NCBI GenBank assembly: GCA_019661865.1
Contig: JAIFWJ010000005.1
Location: 1-41,285, forward strand
Direction: 5' to 3'
Origin: Candidatus Parcubacteria bacterium
GTDB lineage: Bacteria > Patescibacteriota > Minisyncoccia > Phycocordibacterales > Zambryskibacteraceae
DNA length: 41,285 nucleotides
Part shown: in pieces, positions 8,271-16,653 of the stretch
Position numbering within the stretch: position 1 is the first letter of the stretch
Layout: every line of letters begins with the position of its first letter
The notes under the pieces: generated by a model
Told to the model about the DNA's origin: nothing
Database searches by the model: none
The model's input: the letters and a program-made list of their open reading frames with translations, nothing else
Program-made: the position numbers and the translations under genes

Positions 8271-10073
8271 ATGAACCCAAACACATTCAAGAAATCGAGC
8301 CGACCATCTCTCATGACTCGCAGTATGAGGCAGAAAGGCGCTCACAGGAACAGAGACAACTCTATACCACAGAAGAAACCCCACGACGTTATCCCGCCCA
8401 TTGGAGACAGTATTCGTATTGTCCCACTCGGAGGTGTGGAAGAGATCGGTCGCAATATGACTGCCATAGAGTACGGAGACGACATCATCGTAATTGATGC
8501 CGGAATCCAATTCACAGACGCAGAGACTCCCGGGGTAGACTACATTTTGCCTAATACTAAATATCTTGAGGAGCGCAAGGACAGGATCCGTGCATTAGTT
8601 ATCACCCACGGACACTTGGACCACATTGGAGGTATACCTTACATCATAGGACGCATTGGTAACCCTCCCATTTATACTCGTGAGTTCGGTGCACTTCTCA
8701 TAAGAAAGCGTCAAGAAGAATTTCCTCATCTTCCTCCCCTCGATATCCGTATCGTGGATGCAACAGATAAGTCCATCCCTCTTACACCTAACCTTAAGGT
8801 AAGATTCTTCGGCCTTACTCACTCTATCCCAGACTCAACTGGAATAATTATCGAAACTCCTTATGGAGATATTGTGAACACTGGAGATGTACGTGTCGAC
8901 AACAACAACGGTGTTCCTACAGAGAAAGAAGTGGAGCAGTACAAAATGTTTAAAGACAGAAACATTCTTCTCTTCACTATGGATTCGACAGGTATTGAGA
9001 AACCAGGATTCTCTCCTTCAGAAGAATTCATTCTGAAAAATATTGACTCCATAGTTTCGCAAGTTCCCGGTCGCGTTATCATAGCCACCTTCGCTTCACA
9101 AGTGGAGCGCATAATCGAGTTCATGAAGATCGCCAAACGTTATGGCAAGAAAGTAATTATCGAGGGTAGGAGTATGAAGACGAATGTCGACATCATCAAG
9201 CACTTAGGACTTGTAGAAGTGGACCACGTGGTACCTATTGAGGACATCGAGAAGTACCCACCGAATAAAATCATGATGATAGCAACCGGAGCTCAAGGAG
9301 AAGAGTTCGCAGCTCTTATGCGCATGTCTAACCAGACACATAAGTACGTCCGTCTGGTACGCACTGACACTATCATCCTTTCTTCATCTGTCATCCCTGG
9401 TAACGAACGTGCCATAGCCAAGTTGAAGGATAACCTGTATAGACACGACTCCAAGATCATTACTTATCTTGACTCAGACGTGCACACCTCAGGACACGGC
9501 AAGCGTGGAGAGTTAGAGTGGGTCCACAGACAGATTCCGTATAAATTCTTCATGCCAGTACACGGTCACCACTATATGTTGAAGATGCATGCAGAACTTG
9601 CCGCCTCGCTCGGCACTCCTCGTGAGAACATTATCGTCCCAGACAACGGTTCTATCATTGAGATCAGAGACGGAGGTAAGACTTTAGTTAGACTTCCAGA
9701 GAAAGCTCCTTCAGAAGATATGGTAGTAGAAGGGTTCTCAGTCGGCGATGTCTCTGAAGTTCTTATCCGTGACCGCAAGATGCTCGCAGAAGATGGCATG
9801 TTCGTCATCATTGCTATGGTAAATTCCAAGACTGGAAGACTTAAGAAGAGTCCGGACATTATTTCCCGCGGATTTATCTATCTACGCGAGTCACAAGAAC
9901 TTCTCTCTGAAGCTCGTCACATTATTAAGCGCTCCATAGAGTCCACCACTATAGGCATGAACCCTATTAACTTCGACTACGCTAAGAACGCAGTAAATGA
10001 AGATGTTTCTCGCTTCCTATTCCAAAAGACTGCTAAGAAACCAATAGTTATCCCCGTTATCCTCTCCGTTTAA
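8271..10073 (+). CDS. rnj: Ribonuclease J
   Basis: 600 aa. A metallo-beta-lactamase/beta-CASP ribonuclease that processes and degrades RNA in the cytoplasm. The metal-binding HxHxDH motif is at about 113-118 (THGHLDHIGG), further metal ligands follow, and the late SGHG motif (VHTSGHGKRGE) marks the RNase J group. The C-terminal region shared with RNase J is present. The first 45 residues are a basic, probably disordered extension. The gene starts 4 nt after the binding-protein gene, so it belongs to the same operon. Confidence 0.96.
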   Translation: MNPNTFKKSSRPSLMTRSMRQKGAHRNRDNSIPQKKPHDVIPPIGDSIRIVPLGGVEEIGRNMTAIEYGDDIIVIDAGIQFTDAETPGVDYILPNTKYLEERKDRIRALVITHGHLDHIGGIPYIIGRIGNPPIYTREFGALLIRKRQEEFPHLPPLDIRIVDATDKSIPLTPNLKVRFFGLTHSIPDSTGIIIETPYGDIVNTGDVRVDNNNGVPTEKEVEQYKMFKDRNILLFTMDSTGIEKPGFSPSEEFILKNIDSIVSQVPGRVIIATFASQVERIIEFMKIAKRYGKKVIIEGRSMKTNVDIIKHLGLVEVDHVVPIEDIEKYPPNKIMMIATGAQGEEFAALMRMSNQTHKYVRLVRTDTIILSSSVIPGNERAIAKLKDNLYRHDSKIITYLDSDVHTSGHGKRGELEWVHRQIPYKFFMPVHGHHYMLKMHAELAASLGTPRENIIVPDNGSIIEIRDGGKTLVRLPEKAPSEDMVVEGFSVGDVSEVLIRDRKMLAEDGMFVIIAMVNSKTGRLKKSPDIISRGFIYLRESQELLSEARHIIKRSIESTTIGMNPINFDYAKNAVNEDVSRFLFQKTAKKPIVIPVILSV

Positions 10074-10086
10074 GCTAAATCTACTT

Positions 10087-10092
10087 TATAAT
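10087..10092 (+). promoter_or_regulatory. -10 box for leaderless gene at 10100
   Basis: TATAAT ends 7 nt before the ATG at 10100, placing transcription start at or next to the A of ATG. No good -35 is visible. The box decides against the GTG at 10094, which would lie upstream of the transcription start. Confidence 0.65.
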
Positions 10093-10099
10093 AGTGTGC

Positions 10100-10555
10100 A
10101 TGAAGCAGGGTTTAAAAACGCTCATTGCAATTTTAGTGTTAGTTCTAGCTGGATTCGGAATTTATAAGTACCCGCCTGTGAGAAATTTATTCAATAAACC
10201 TGCACCTCCCGAGACTTCAGTCAATACTCCTAAAGCATTAACCACAAACGACATACTGGCAGTTTTTCCTCCTAATATTCCCATTGAGATAAGCAATGTT
10301 ACTGAGAAAAATAAGACGGATTACGGAACGACCATCGTATATTCCCTCGCTTATAGATCTGCCTGGTCAGTAGAGGATCTATACAAGACATATGGCACTT
10401 ACTTTTCTAAAAGTAAACTTTATATAATTAAACAGAAAAGTAGTCCCTCTCTCTCATTTTATGATGTGAAGGTTGGTAATGATGAGTTGTCGATATATAT
10501 CTCTCCTGAAAGTAACCACAGTCTAGTGAAATTGGCTTTAGCACATAAAAAATGA
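10100..10555 (+). CDS. Membrane-anchored protein of unknown function
   Basis: 151 aa from the ATG at 10100 (an in-frame GTG at 10094 is rejected because it lies too close to the -10). One N-terminal transmembrane segment (about 4-20) is followed by a Pro-rich linker and a soluble domain of about 110 residues with alternating strands and helices. I do not recognise the family. The last codons overlap the start of the next gene by 4 nt (ATGA), so the two are probably translationally coupled and work together at the cell surface. Confidence 0.75.
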   Translation: MKQGLKTLIAILVLVLAGFGIYKYPPVRNLFNKPAPPETSVNTPKALTTNDILAVFPPNIPIEISNVTEKNKTDYGTTIVYSLAYRSAWSVEDLYKTYGTYFSKSKLYIIKQKSSPSLSFYDVKVGNDELSIYISPESNHSLVKLALAHKK

Positions 10556-12342
10556 TTGGAACCAGACATAAAACTTATATCTTCTTAGGGTTACTGATAA
10601 CTTTTTCTATATTTAATGCTAATAAAGTACTCGCCGGGCAAACCACATTTACAGCAGGAAGTGCCTTCACTTGCCAAGCCACATTCACAGCCAGCATACC
10701 GAGCGGATCATTTATTCCTGGACAAATTGTGGCAATCACGGGAACCGCTAATCTAAGCGGCAGCTGCACAGGAGTATTCATTACATCGTTTTCATTTAAC
10801 CAGAGTGGAGGTGGAGGATTCGGTGGAAGCATGACAAACAACGGAGGAGGAAATTACAGTGGGAGTTTTACAGCACCAGGCACATCTGGAACATATACAG
10901 TAAATTTCAGTGGCTCCACTAACACAGCTAGTGGCTCAGGATCCATTACTTACACTGTTAGTGGTCCAGTCACCGCTACATTCACTGTAACTGCTTGTTC
11001 AGAGGGAGGAACTTGGACAATTGATTCCCCGGCTGGCACTACGTACTCTCCTCCATCACCTGTAACTGTTGCTGTGGCACAAGCAGGGCAACTCACTACA
11101 GTGAATTACACTCCTCCTTCTGGATATAATGCTTCAGCTCAAATAGATGGCTCCGCTGGATGGAGCACTTGGACAATTCGTGGAGGCGCCTATACAGTTG
11201 TCGTCACATGTACTCCGGTCTCTCCTGTTCCTACAGTATCAGTTACCGCTAATCCAAGAAGTATCTTGTCGGGCCAGTCCTCCACTATAAGCTGGGCATC
11301 AACTAACGCCACTTCCTGCACGACTACTTCTGGTTGGCCACCTAGCGGTGCACTATCTGGTTCGACGGTAGTTAGCCCCACAGTAAATACAACTTATGAC
11401 ATGACCTGCTCAGGACCAGGCGGCACAAGTCCTCAAGCGAGCGACACAGTAACTGTCGACTCCTCTGCCACCATAAACGTCACTTCCAACAATTCTAGTG
11501 GCAGTTGGACACTTACTGGAGGTCAGAGCGGATCAGGAACTAGTGGAGGACCATACATCGTTCCAGTTACTCCACCGTTTAGCACATACACTCTTACACC
11601 GGGAGCGGTCAGTGGTTATAGCGTATCGGTAAACAACACTGATAATTCGGGAAGTTCCATGAGTATGTACCCAGGAGATAGTAAAAGTTTCAGTATTGTC
11701 TATACATCAAGTGCAGCATTTAATTATTCTCTGACTAATTCCGGAAACGTTACCGCAACCCAAGGAGATTTACAATCAGAACCCGCGACTACTATAACAA
11801 GACACTATATTGCTGGTACAAGTCAGCCAGTTGATATAGTTGTTACGAATGCTCCTGCCGGAGTTGGGTTCAACAACACGGCGCCGGGTGGTTGTTCACC
11901 AGATTGTGGTACCGATATGAGATTGGCCCCTATTCCGTACACAGTCACTCCTGGTAATTACTCTATAGATGTGGAGGGCTTCTTAAACTCTGATCCTTCT
12001 AATGCTGCTTATTACAAACATACTACTTTTACCTTGACCGTCCTTTCTTCCCCTAACCTCTTTGTCAGCTGTGTTCCATCATCAGGAACAGCTAGGGTTG
12101 GTGAGTCAGTCACGTGGACTGCCACTGCACAAGGAGGCTCCGGAGTTTATACATCTTATTCTTGGTCAGGTCTGGGCATTCCTACAAGCCCTGCACCGAG
12201 CACTCGCACATTTAATATCACTTACTCAACAGTAGGAGCTAAGACAGCTACAGCTACAGTAACGGATGATAGTGGTCATAGTGGCACATGCACTCCAGGC
12301 ACAATCCAAATAAACTTTAAGCCCATATTTAAAGAGATATAA
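10552..12342 (+). CDS. Secreted protein with Ig-like/PKD-like repeats
   Basis: 596 aa. The signal peptide ends around residue 28 (NKVLAG), followed by serial beta-sandwich segments. The Ig-like stretch SVTANPRSILSGQSSTISWA (about 227-246) is of a type very common in Parcubacteria. A C-terminal PKD-like domain lies at about 505-590 (GTARVGESVTWTATAQGGSG, TFNITYSTVGAKTATATVTD). Ser, Thr and Gly are abundant. No catalytic motif and no LPxTG sorting signal. Likely a surface or adhesion protein. It overlaps the upstream gene by 4 nt. Confidence 0.85.
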   Translation: MIGTRHKTYIFLGLLITFSIFNANKVLAGQTTFTAGSAFTCQATFTASIPSGSFIPGQIVAITGTANLSGSCTGVFITSFSFNQSGGGGFGGSMTNNGGGNYSGSFTAPGTSGTYTVNFSGSTNTASGSGSITYTVSGPVTATFTVTACSEGGTWTIDSPAGTTYSPPSPVTVAVAQAGQLTTVNYTPPSGYNASAQIDGSAGWSTWTIRGGAYTVVVTCTPVSPVPTVSVTANPRSILSGQSSTISWASTNATSCTTTSGWPPSGALSGSTVVSPTVNTTYDMTCSGPGGTSPQASDTVTVDSSATINVTSNNSSGSWTLTGGQSGSGTSGGPYIVPVTPPFSTYTLTPGAVSGYSVSVNNTDNSGSSMSMYPGDSKSFSIVYTSSAAFNYSLTNSGNVTATQGDLQSEPATTITRHYIAGTSQPVDIVVTNAPAGVGFNNTAPGGCSPDCGTDMRLAPIPYTVTPGNYSIDVEGFLNSDPSNAAYYKHTTFTLTVLSSPNLFVSCVPSSGTARVGESVTWTATAQGGSGVYTSYSWSGLGIPTSPAPSTRTFNITYSTVGAKTATATVTDDSGHSGTCTPGTIQINFKPIFKEI

Positions 12343-12350
12343 TAGAGATA

Positions 12351-12379
12351 TAAAAAAGGCGAGTACTTTCGTACTCGCC
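12351..12379 (-). terminator. Intrinsic terminator of the metzincin gene
   Basis: Perfect 9-bp stem GGCGAGTAC/GTACTCGCC with a 4-nt loop. Read on the minus strand it is followed by six T residues. There is no T run in the plus direction. Confidence 0.9.
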
Positions 12380-12385
12380 TGCGTC

Positions 12386-13795
12386 TCACGGCGACTTCAT
12401 GATCGGGATCCGGCTTAGCTGATCCTGAATAGATGGTCCCTTCCGTGTGACAGCTTGTTCTGATAGTCCAAGCTCCAACACTCTCTCTCCTTGGTAGCTC
12501 TCTCCCAGAGAAAGGATTGTCCGTCCCGAAAATTCTCTTTCGAGCGCAATCACTCTGTAGTAGAGCTGAATGTATGCGACATCGTTTTCCCGGTAGACGG
12601 GCTCTAGGACAAGTCCTGGACATTCAGCACTCTGGAGCCCAGACCAACCACAACCGTGTCCGAGTCCAAGGCAGTGAGTTAACTCGTGAGCAACCACTCC
12701 TTTGAAACTGTTGTACTGGTCTACATGTTTGAGAGTCACTTTACAACCAGTGAAGTTGATACGTTCTGGAGTCCAGTACGTACCTCCGCAGGCTGCCGGC
12801 TCTCCACCAACAAACGCGCCCTGGCATCCGTTGTCGTTTATGGTGAAGACCATTTGGTGGACTGGGTTAACTGGGTCTCCCAGCTTATATGGCCGGGCCA
12901 TGTCTAGCCCTGTAACGCTCTTCACATACTCGAGTGCGGCCATTACGCTGTCGCGTAATTCGGCTGGGAACGGGTCAGTGAAAACAAGTGGAAGAGGAAA
13001 ATCGATGTGACTGGCTTGAGTAAACCAGTACATGTTCGTCCCTTCTACCTTGTGCATCTCATAGAATGGCTGATGATCAAGTCCACCTGTATCAGCTTTA
13101 GAGAGACTAATCGGTACCACGTGTCCCTCGAACTCCGAAGAGTTCAAAATCTTCGACTGATGAGGCACCACAACTAGACCTAAACCCAGAGAAAGCTCAG
13201 AAGGCAAAACTCGAGCGATGAGCGGATGATACTTACGCCCGCCGCCACCTTCTCGATCCACGACGACCTTTACGGTGTCAGTAGGACTGAAGAAGGATGC
13301 GCTTTCCATGCTGCAATCTCCATCTGGCGAGGCCACTCGTGAGAGTTCTCTGCCACTCACCGTGTATGTAATACGCAGTGATTGTTCCAGGGACTCAGAG
13401 TACGAATGGGCCGGAGAGATATTACAAATTACTCCTGGAGTAAAGGTGTAGGAACTGCACTTCGTATCAGAAGCGAGAGCTCCATGAGCCTCTACGCACA
13501 CTTGGTTTGAACCAGAGTTGAGCGTAAGGTTCGTAGACTTACCCGTACCTTGGCTCACGCCATTTACCTTCCATGAAATGTTCACATCAGGAATGCTCGT
13601 GAGATAGCTCGAGCTCACACTTACTGTGAAGCTCACAACCGGATTCGTATTCCGGATTGAGCTTCCTTCAGCGGGAGTCATCGCTGTCCAAGTAAAGGTC
13701 TCAGGATGTGGTCCGGTTGTCGAACCACCTTCCTCTGACCCACCACTGCATGCACTCACGATAACCGCGAGTGCCAAAGCGAACTGGACTCGCAT
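12386..13795 (-). CDS. Lipoprotein metzincin-like zinc metalloprotease
   Basis: 469 aa. A lipoprotein signal with lipobox VSAC (Cys16) is followed by a Gly/Ser linker, an Ig-like region (about 30-120) and a catalytic region with HELTHCLGLGH (370-380). This fits HExxHxxGxxH, the three-His zinc site of metzincins. Cysteines are numerous, suggesting disulfides outside the membrane. A typical Met-turn is not evident after the zinc site (SAECPGLVLEP). AAGGAG lies 5 nt before the ATG, unlike most genes here. Codon third positions are richer in G/C than in the neighbours. With its own promoter and terminator it is a self-contained unit, plausibly acquired. Confidence 0.85.
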   Translation of the reverse strand: MRVQFALALAVIVSACSGGSEEGGSTTGPHPETFTWTAMTPAEGSSIRNTNPVVSFTVSVSSSYLTSIPDVNISWKVNGVSQGTGKSTNLTLNSGSNQVCVEAHGALASDTKCSSYTFTPGVICNISPAHSYSESLEQSLRITYTVSGRELSRVASPDGDCSMESASFFSPTDTVKVVVDREGGGGRKYHPLIARVLPSELSLGLGLVVVPHQSKILNSSEFEGHVVPISLSKADTGGLDHQPFYEMHKVEGTNMYWFTQASHIDFPLPLVFTDPFPAELRDSVMAALEYVKSVTGLDMARPYKLGDPVNPVHQMVFTINDNGCQGAFVGGEPAACGGTYWTPERINFTGCKVTLKHVDQYNSFKGVVAHELTHCLGLGHGCGWSGLQSAECPGLVLEPVYRENDVAYIQLYYRVIALEREFSGRTILSLGESYQGERVLELGLSEQAVTRKGPSIQDQLSRIPIMKSP

Positions 13796-13844
13796 TGTGT
13801 CTCCTTGAGAGAGTTGTCAGAGAACTTGACTTTGTCTAACTTTA

Positions 13845-13873
13845 ATTGTACACCTATTTGCCAAATTTGTAAA
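13845..13873 (-). promoter_or_regulatory. Promoter of the metzincin lipoprotein gene
   Basis: On the minus strand: TTTACA (13868-13873), 17-nt spacer, TACAAT (13845-13850). The leader is about 43 nt and carries a strong Shine-Dalgarno AAGGAG. Confidence 0.8.
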
Positions 13874-13935
13874 GCATTGGCTAAAAAGCTCTCAACAGAG
13901 CCGTATTTCCTAGTATCTGTGGACAATGTATACTT

Positions 13936-13941
13936 TATACA
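13936..13941 (+). promoter_or_regulatory. -10 box for leaderless MFS gene
   Basis: TATACA lies exactly 6 nt before the ATG at 13948; no Shine-Dalgarno site is present. It is divergent from the metzincin promoter. Confidence 0.5.
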
Positions 13942-13947
13942 TAACAA

Positions 13948-15123
13948 ATGCGGCTTAGTGTTCTTCGTCATAAGACTGTCCACGGTTTCTTACCGGTTTA
14001 CCTGGCTGATATTTTCTTCTGTTTACATACTGCACTTACTGCATATGTCGCATCTTCATTCTTAAGAATCTTTCTAACTTACACCGAGGTCAGCCTCCTC
14101 TTCGTCTGCGGAGCCCTTGGGAATTTATTTCTCTTCACACAAGTTCCGAGACTCTTGAGACGCTTCGGTATACGAGGACTATTCTTGCTTCTCTTAAGTG
14201 TCGAAACTGTTGCCACTCTTGAACTTGCCACTAGCCACGACATCGGCATTGTCGTGCTTTCGTTCTTCGTCCAAGAATCGGTGATCATGATCATCTTTTA
14301 TCTTCTAGATATTTTCTTAGAAGACTGCTCCACTAACGGTCGCACCGGACATATCCGAGGTGTTTACTTAACTCTTGGAAACATAGCCATTGCCTCGGCT
14401 CCATTTCTCATGGGACTCATCGCTCCTACTGGTAACTTCCGTCTCTTATATGTGTATTCGACACTCTCTATCCTCCCACTTTTCATTTCAGGATTTTTCT
14501 TCAGACATTTAAATGAAAATAAAGAGAGACACAACAGCCTTAAACTTCCGTGGAGATCCTGGAGCTTGAGTAAAGATGTAAGAAACGTCACCCTGGCCCG
14601 CTTCGCCCTGGAGTTCTTCTACTCGGGCATGGTCATATACACTCCACTTTATTTAAATGCATACTTAGGTTTCAGCTGGGTAACTATAGGAGTTATCTTT
14701 ACTTTCATGCTTTTGCCCTTCGTACTCTTCGAAGCACTTATAGGGGAAGTTGCAGATCGCTTCGGCCATGAGAAGTACATTATGTCGGTAGGACTTTTAC
14801 TTATGGGAATGACACTCTTCTCTATGACTAAGGCACCAGCTTCTGTAGTGGTGTGGATTGTGCTTTTATTTGCCTCACGCCTTGGTGCATGTGCTACAGA
14901 GATCACAACTGAGAGCTTCTTCTTCCGACGAGTGGACTATAGAGACACAGGACTTATTTCTATCTTCAGACTAACTCGCCCACTCTCACTCATTGCCGCC
15001 GCACTTCTTGGTGCCTTCGTTGTGCACTATATGAATATCGAGATTGTCTTCTCCGCCTTCGGGCTAGTGGTACTTTATGGTCTACGTCAGAGCTTAAGTC
15101 TTAATACACACCCAAGAACTTAA
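13948..15123 (+). CDS. Major facilitator superfamily transporter
   Basis: 391 aa, almost wholly hydrophobic, with about 12 predicted transmembrane helices. A charged central loop lies near 190-210 (NENKERHNSLKLPWRSW). IGEVADRFGHEKY at about 265-277 is the MFS loop motif (D-RFG-K type). Substrate unknown. It starts from a -10 box 6 nt upstream. The last 23 nt overlap the convergent DUF2231-like gene. Confidence 0.85.
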   Translation: MRLSVLRHKTVHGFLPVYLADIFFCLHTALTAYVASSFLRIFLTYTEVSLLFVCGALGNLFLFTQVPRLLRRFGIRGLFLLLLSVETVATLELATSHDIGIVVLSFFVQESVIMIIFYLLDIFLEDCSTNGRTGHIRGVYLTLGNIAIASAPFLMGLIAPTGNFRLLYVYSTLSILPLFISGFFFRHLNENKERHNSLKLPWRSWSLSKDVRNVTLARFALEFFYSGMVIYTPLYLNAYLGFSWVTIGVIFTFMLLPFVLFEALIGEVADRFGHEKYIMSVGLLLMGMTLFSMTKAPASVVVWIVLLFASRLGACATEITTESFFFRRVDYRDTGLISIFRLTRPLSLIAAALLGAFVVHYMNIEIVFSAFGLVVLYGLRQSLSLNTHPRT

Positions 15124-15553
15124 ATACCGGTGCCATGAAAGGGTCGAAGTGTGTACCATACACAAGCGCTCCTCCAAGTCCTCCAGTGATAGTTATGGCG
15201 AAGAGTCCTGCCAGAGCCAGCGTTACAAGTAGAAAACTAGGAAGTGTAGGTAGACGCAAGTGATATCCCTCGTGCCTGAGCCACCTCAGAAGATAATGAA
15301 GAGATATAATGCCGAAGATTATGAGTGTCATAATGGCAAACCTCTCATGCATATCTATAAGCGCACCTCCTCCTTCCTCTGGACCAGTCATGAAAGCGAC
15401 TATCGCTCCCAGTTCACCGAATATGACAAGCACCGCCTTAATGAAAAACCAGTAAGGCTTGCTCAAAACTCTTTCGAACCGGATAAGCTCAAATACCGAA
15501 TAAAATGTGAGCAGAGCTACAGGGAAATGCACAATTATAGGATGTATATCCAT
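15101..15553 (-). CDS. DUF2231-like integral membrane protein
   Basis: 150 aa with four hydrophobic segments. It opens with MDIHPIIVHFPVALL, the motif typical of DUF2231 membrane proteins. Conserved histidines (His4, His9 and a His in MHERFA) suggest possible haem or metal binding, but this is inference. Its -10 box overlaps the stop of the upstream gene. The 3' end overlaps the convergent MFS gene by 23 nt. Confidence 0.8.
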   Translation of the reverse strand: MDIHPIIVHFPVALLTFYSVFELIRFERVLSKPYWFFIKAVLVIFGELGAIVAFMTGPEEGGGALIDMHERFAIMTLIIFGIISLHYLLRWLRHEGYHLRLPTLPSFLLVTLALAGLFAITITGGLGGALVYGTHFDPFMAPVFKFLGVY

Positions 15554-15559
15554 ACTTTT

Positions 15560-15568
15560 ATTATATCA
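15560..15568 (-). promoter_or_regulatory. Extended -10 (TGATATAAT) for leaderless DUF2231-like gene
   Basis: TGA-TATAAT on the minus strand ends exactly 6 nt before the ATG at 15553. The TGA is also the stop codon of the upstream gene (15566-15568). Confidence 0.8.
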
Positions 15569-16186
15569 ACTCTCGACTATTTCCCCAGCTTTTATCTCTA
15601 TTAAATCTGCCTTACGAAAGCTTACTTTATGGGAAACTACACGCTCATGTAAGCTCTTATCTAGTGCTCGAGAGATGTAGAATAAGTCCTTTTTACTTAT
15701 GATCCAGTCTGACCCAAGTTTCGAAAGGTCGAAGGGCTTGGAGAAGCTTTTAAGTGTCTTAGTTCCATCTTTCAAGAAATATTCGTGGAAGTATGACATG
15801 GCTAGTTCTCTTATAGATTTATAAACCGGCTCACGGTAACGCAAAACAGCATGGTTAGTCTTAGAGATCGCTCCCCACATACCTCGATGTTTATAGAGTG
15901 CTACAACATGGTCGTAGTCTGGTCTCGAAGCTTTTAGATCAAGAAGAAGTGGCTTATGACCGTTCCCCCAGAGTATACTTGCAGCCAATAATGCGCCTTC
16001 CAGACAATGAGCACTCTTGGTTTCTAAAACTTTTTTAGGAGATTTAAGAGTTTCGCCAGATTTCTCAAAGTTAAATTTTAATTTATTTAAAAAATCCTGA
16101 ATCTGCGCAGGTGTGCGCAGTTTAGATAAGTTATAAAAGTTGGGAACCTTAGATATGACAGACGACGTCCGGATGTTTCTCGGCAT
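15566..16186 (-). CDS. Transglutaminase-like cysteine protein
   Basis: 206 aa, no signal peptide. KSAHCLEGALLAASIL (Cys61) and DYDHVVALY (His93), followed by WGAISKTNHAVLRYREP, have the arrangement of the transglutaminase/papain-like fold with a Cys-His pair. The exact reaction cannot be assigned. The only available start overlaps the end of msrA by 38 nt in another frame. It is cotranscribed with msrA. Confidence 0.7.
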   Translation of the reverse strand: MPRNIRTSSVISKVPNFYNLSKLRTPAQIQDFLNKLKFNFEKSGETLKSPKKVLETKSAHCLEGALLAASILWGNGHKPLLLDLKASRPDYDHVVALYKHRGMWGAISKTNHAVLRYREPVYKSIRELAMSYFHEYFLKDGTKTLKSFSKPFDLSKLGSDWIISKKDLFYISRALDKSLHERVVSHKVSFRKADLIEIKAGEIVES

Positions 16187-16634
16187 AATCTTGATGATAC
16201 TCCTCTGCGGGATAGAATTCCTTAGCTGGTAGAATTTCAGTGACGATCGGATTTAAGTATCTATGATTTCTTGAGAGTCTGTCACGACTCTCTTCTGCAA
16301 GTCGTTTTTGTACATCACTATGATAAAAGATTCCAGACCTGTATTGCTCTCCTACATCGGGTCCTTGTCTGTGGTAAGTAGTGGGATCATGATGCTCCCA
16401 GAAGAGATCAAGTAACTTCTCGTAAGAAATTCTACTGGGGTCGAACTCCACTTCTACTGCTTCAGCATGACCAGTCGTACCTGTACAAACTTTCTCGTAA
16501 CTTGGATTAGCTAAATGACCGCCGGTGTATCCTGAAGTAGCTTTAATAACTCCGGGAGTGGATTTAAAAAGCGCTTGAACGCCCCAGAAGCAACCCATGG
16601 CGAAAGTAGCTTTTTCACTCTTTGTATCAGTCAT
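16149..16634 (-). CDS. msrA: Peptide methionine sulfoxide reductase MsrA
   Basis: 161 aa. Reduces the S-epimer of methionine sulfoxide in proteins using thiol electrons. The catalytic motif GCFWG is at 14-18 (Cys15). GYTGGHLANPSYEKVCTGTTGHAEAV and the FWEHHDPTTYHRQGPDVGEQYRS region are family signatures. A Cys near the C-terminus (VVCHI) could act as the resolving Cys. A single-domain enzyme; no MsrB is in this window. TAAAAT lies exactly 6 nt before the ATG. Confidence 0.97.
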   Translation of the reverse strand: MTDTKSEKATFAMGCFWGVQALFKSTPGVIKATSGYTGGHLANPSYEKVCTGTTGHAEAVEVEFDPSRISYEKLLDLFWEHHDPTTYHRQGPDVGEQYRSGIFYHSDVQKRLAEESRDRLSRNHRYLNPIVTEILPAKEFYPAEEYHQDYAEKHPDVVCHI

Positions 16635-16640
16635 ACAAGT

Positions 16641-16646
16641 ATTTTA
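16641..16646 (-). promoter_or_regulatory. -10 box for leaderless msrA
   Basis: TAAAAT on the minus strand, 6 nt before the ATG at 16634; no Shine-Dalgarno site and no clear -35. Confidence 0.5.
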
Positions 16647-16653
16647 TATGATT

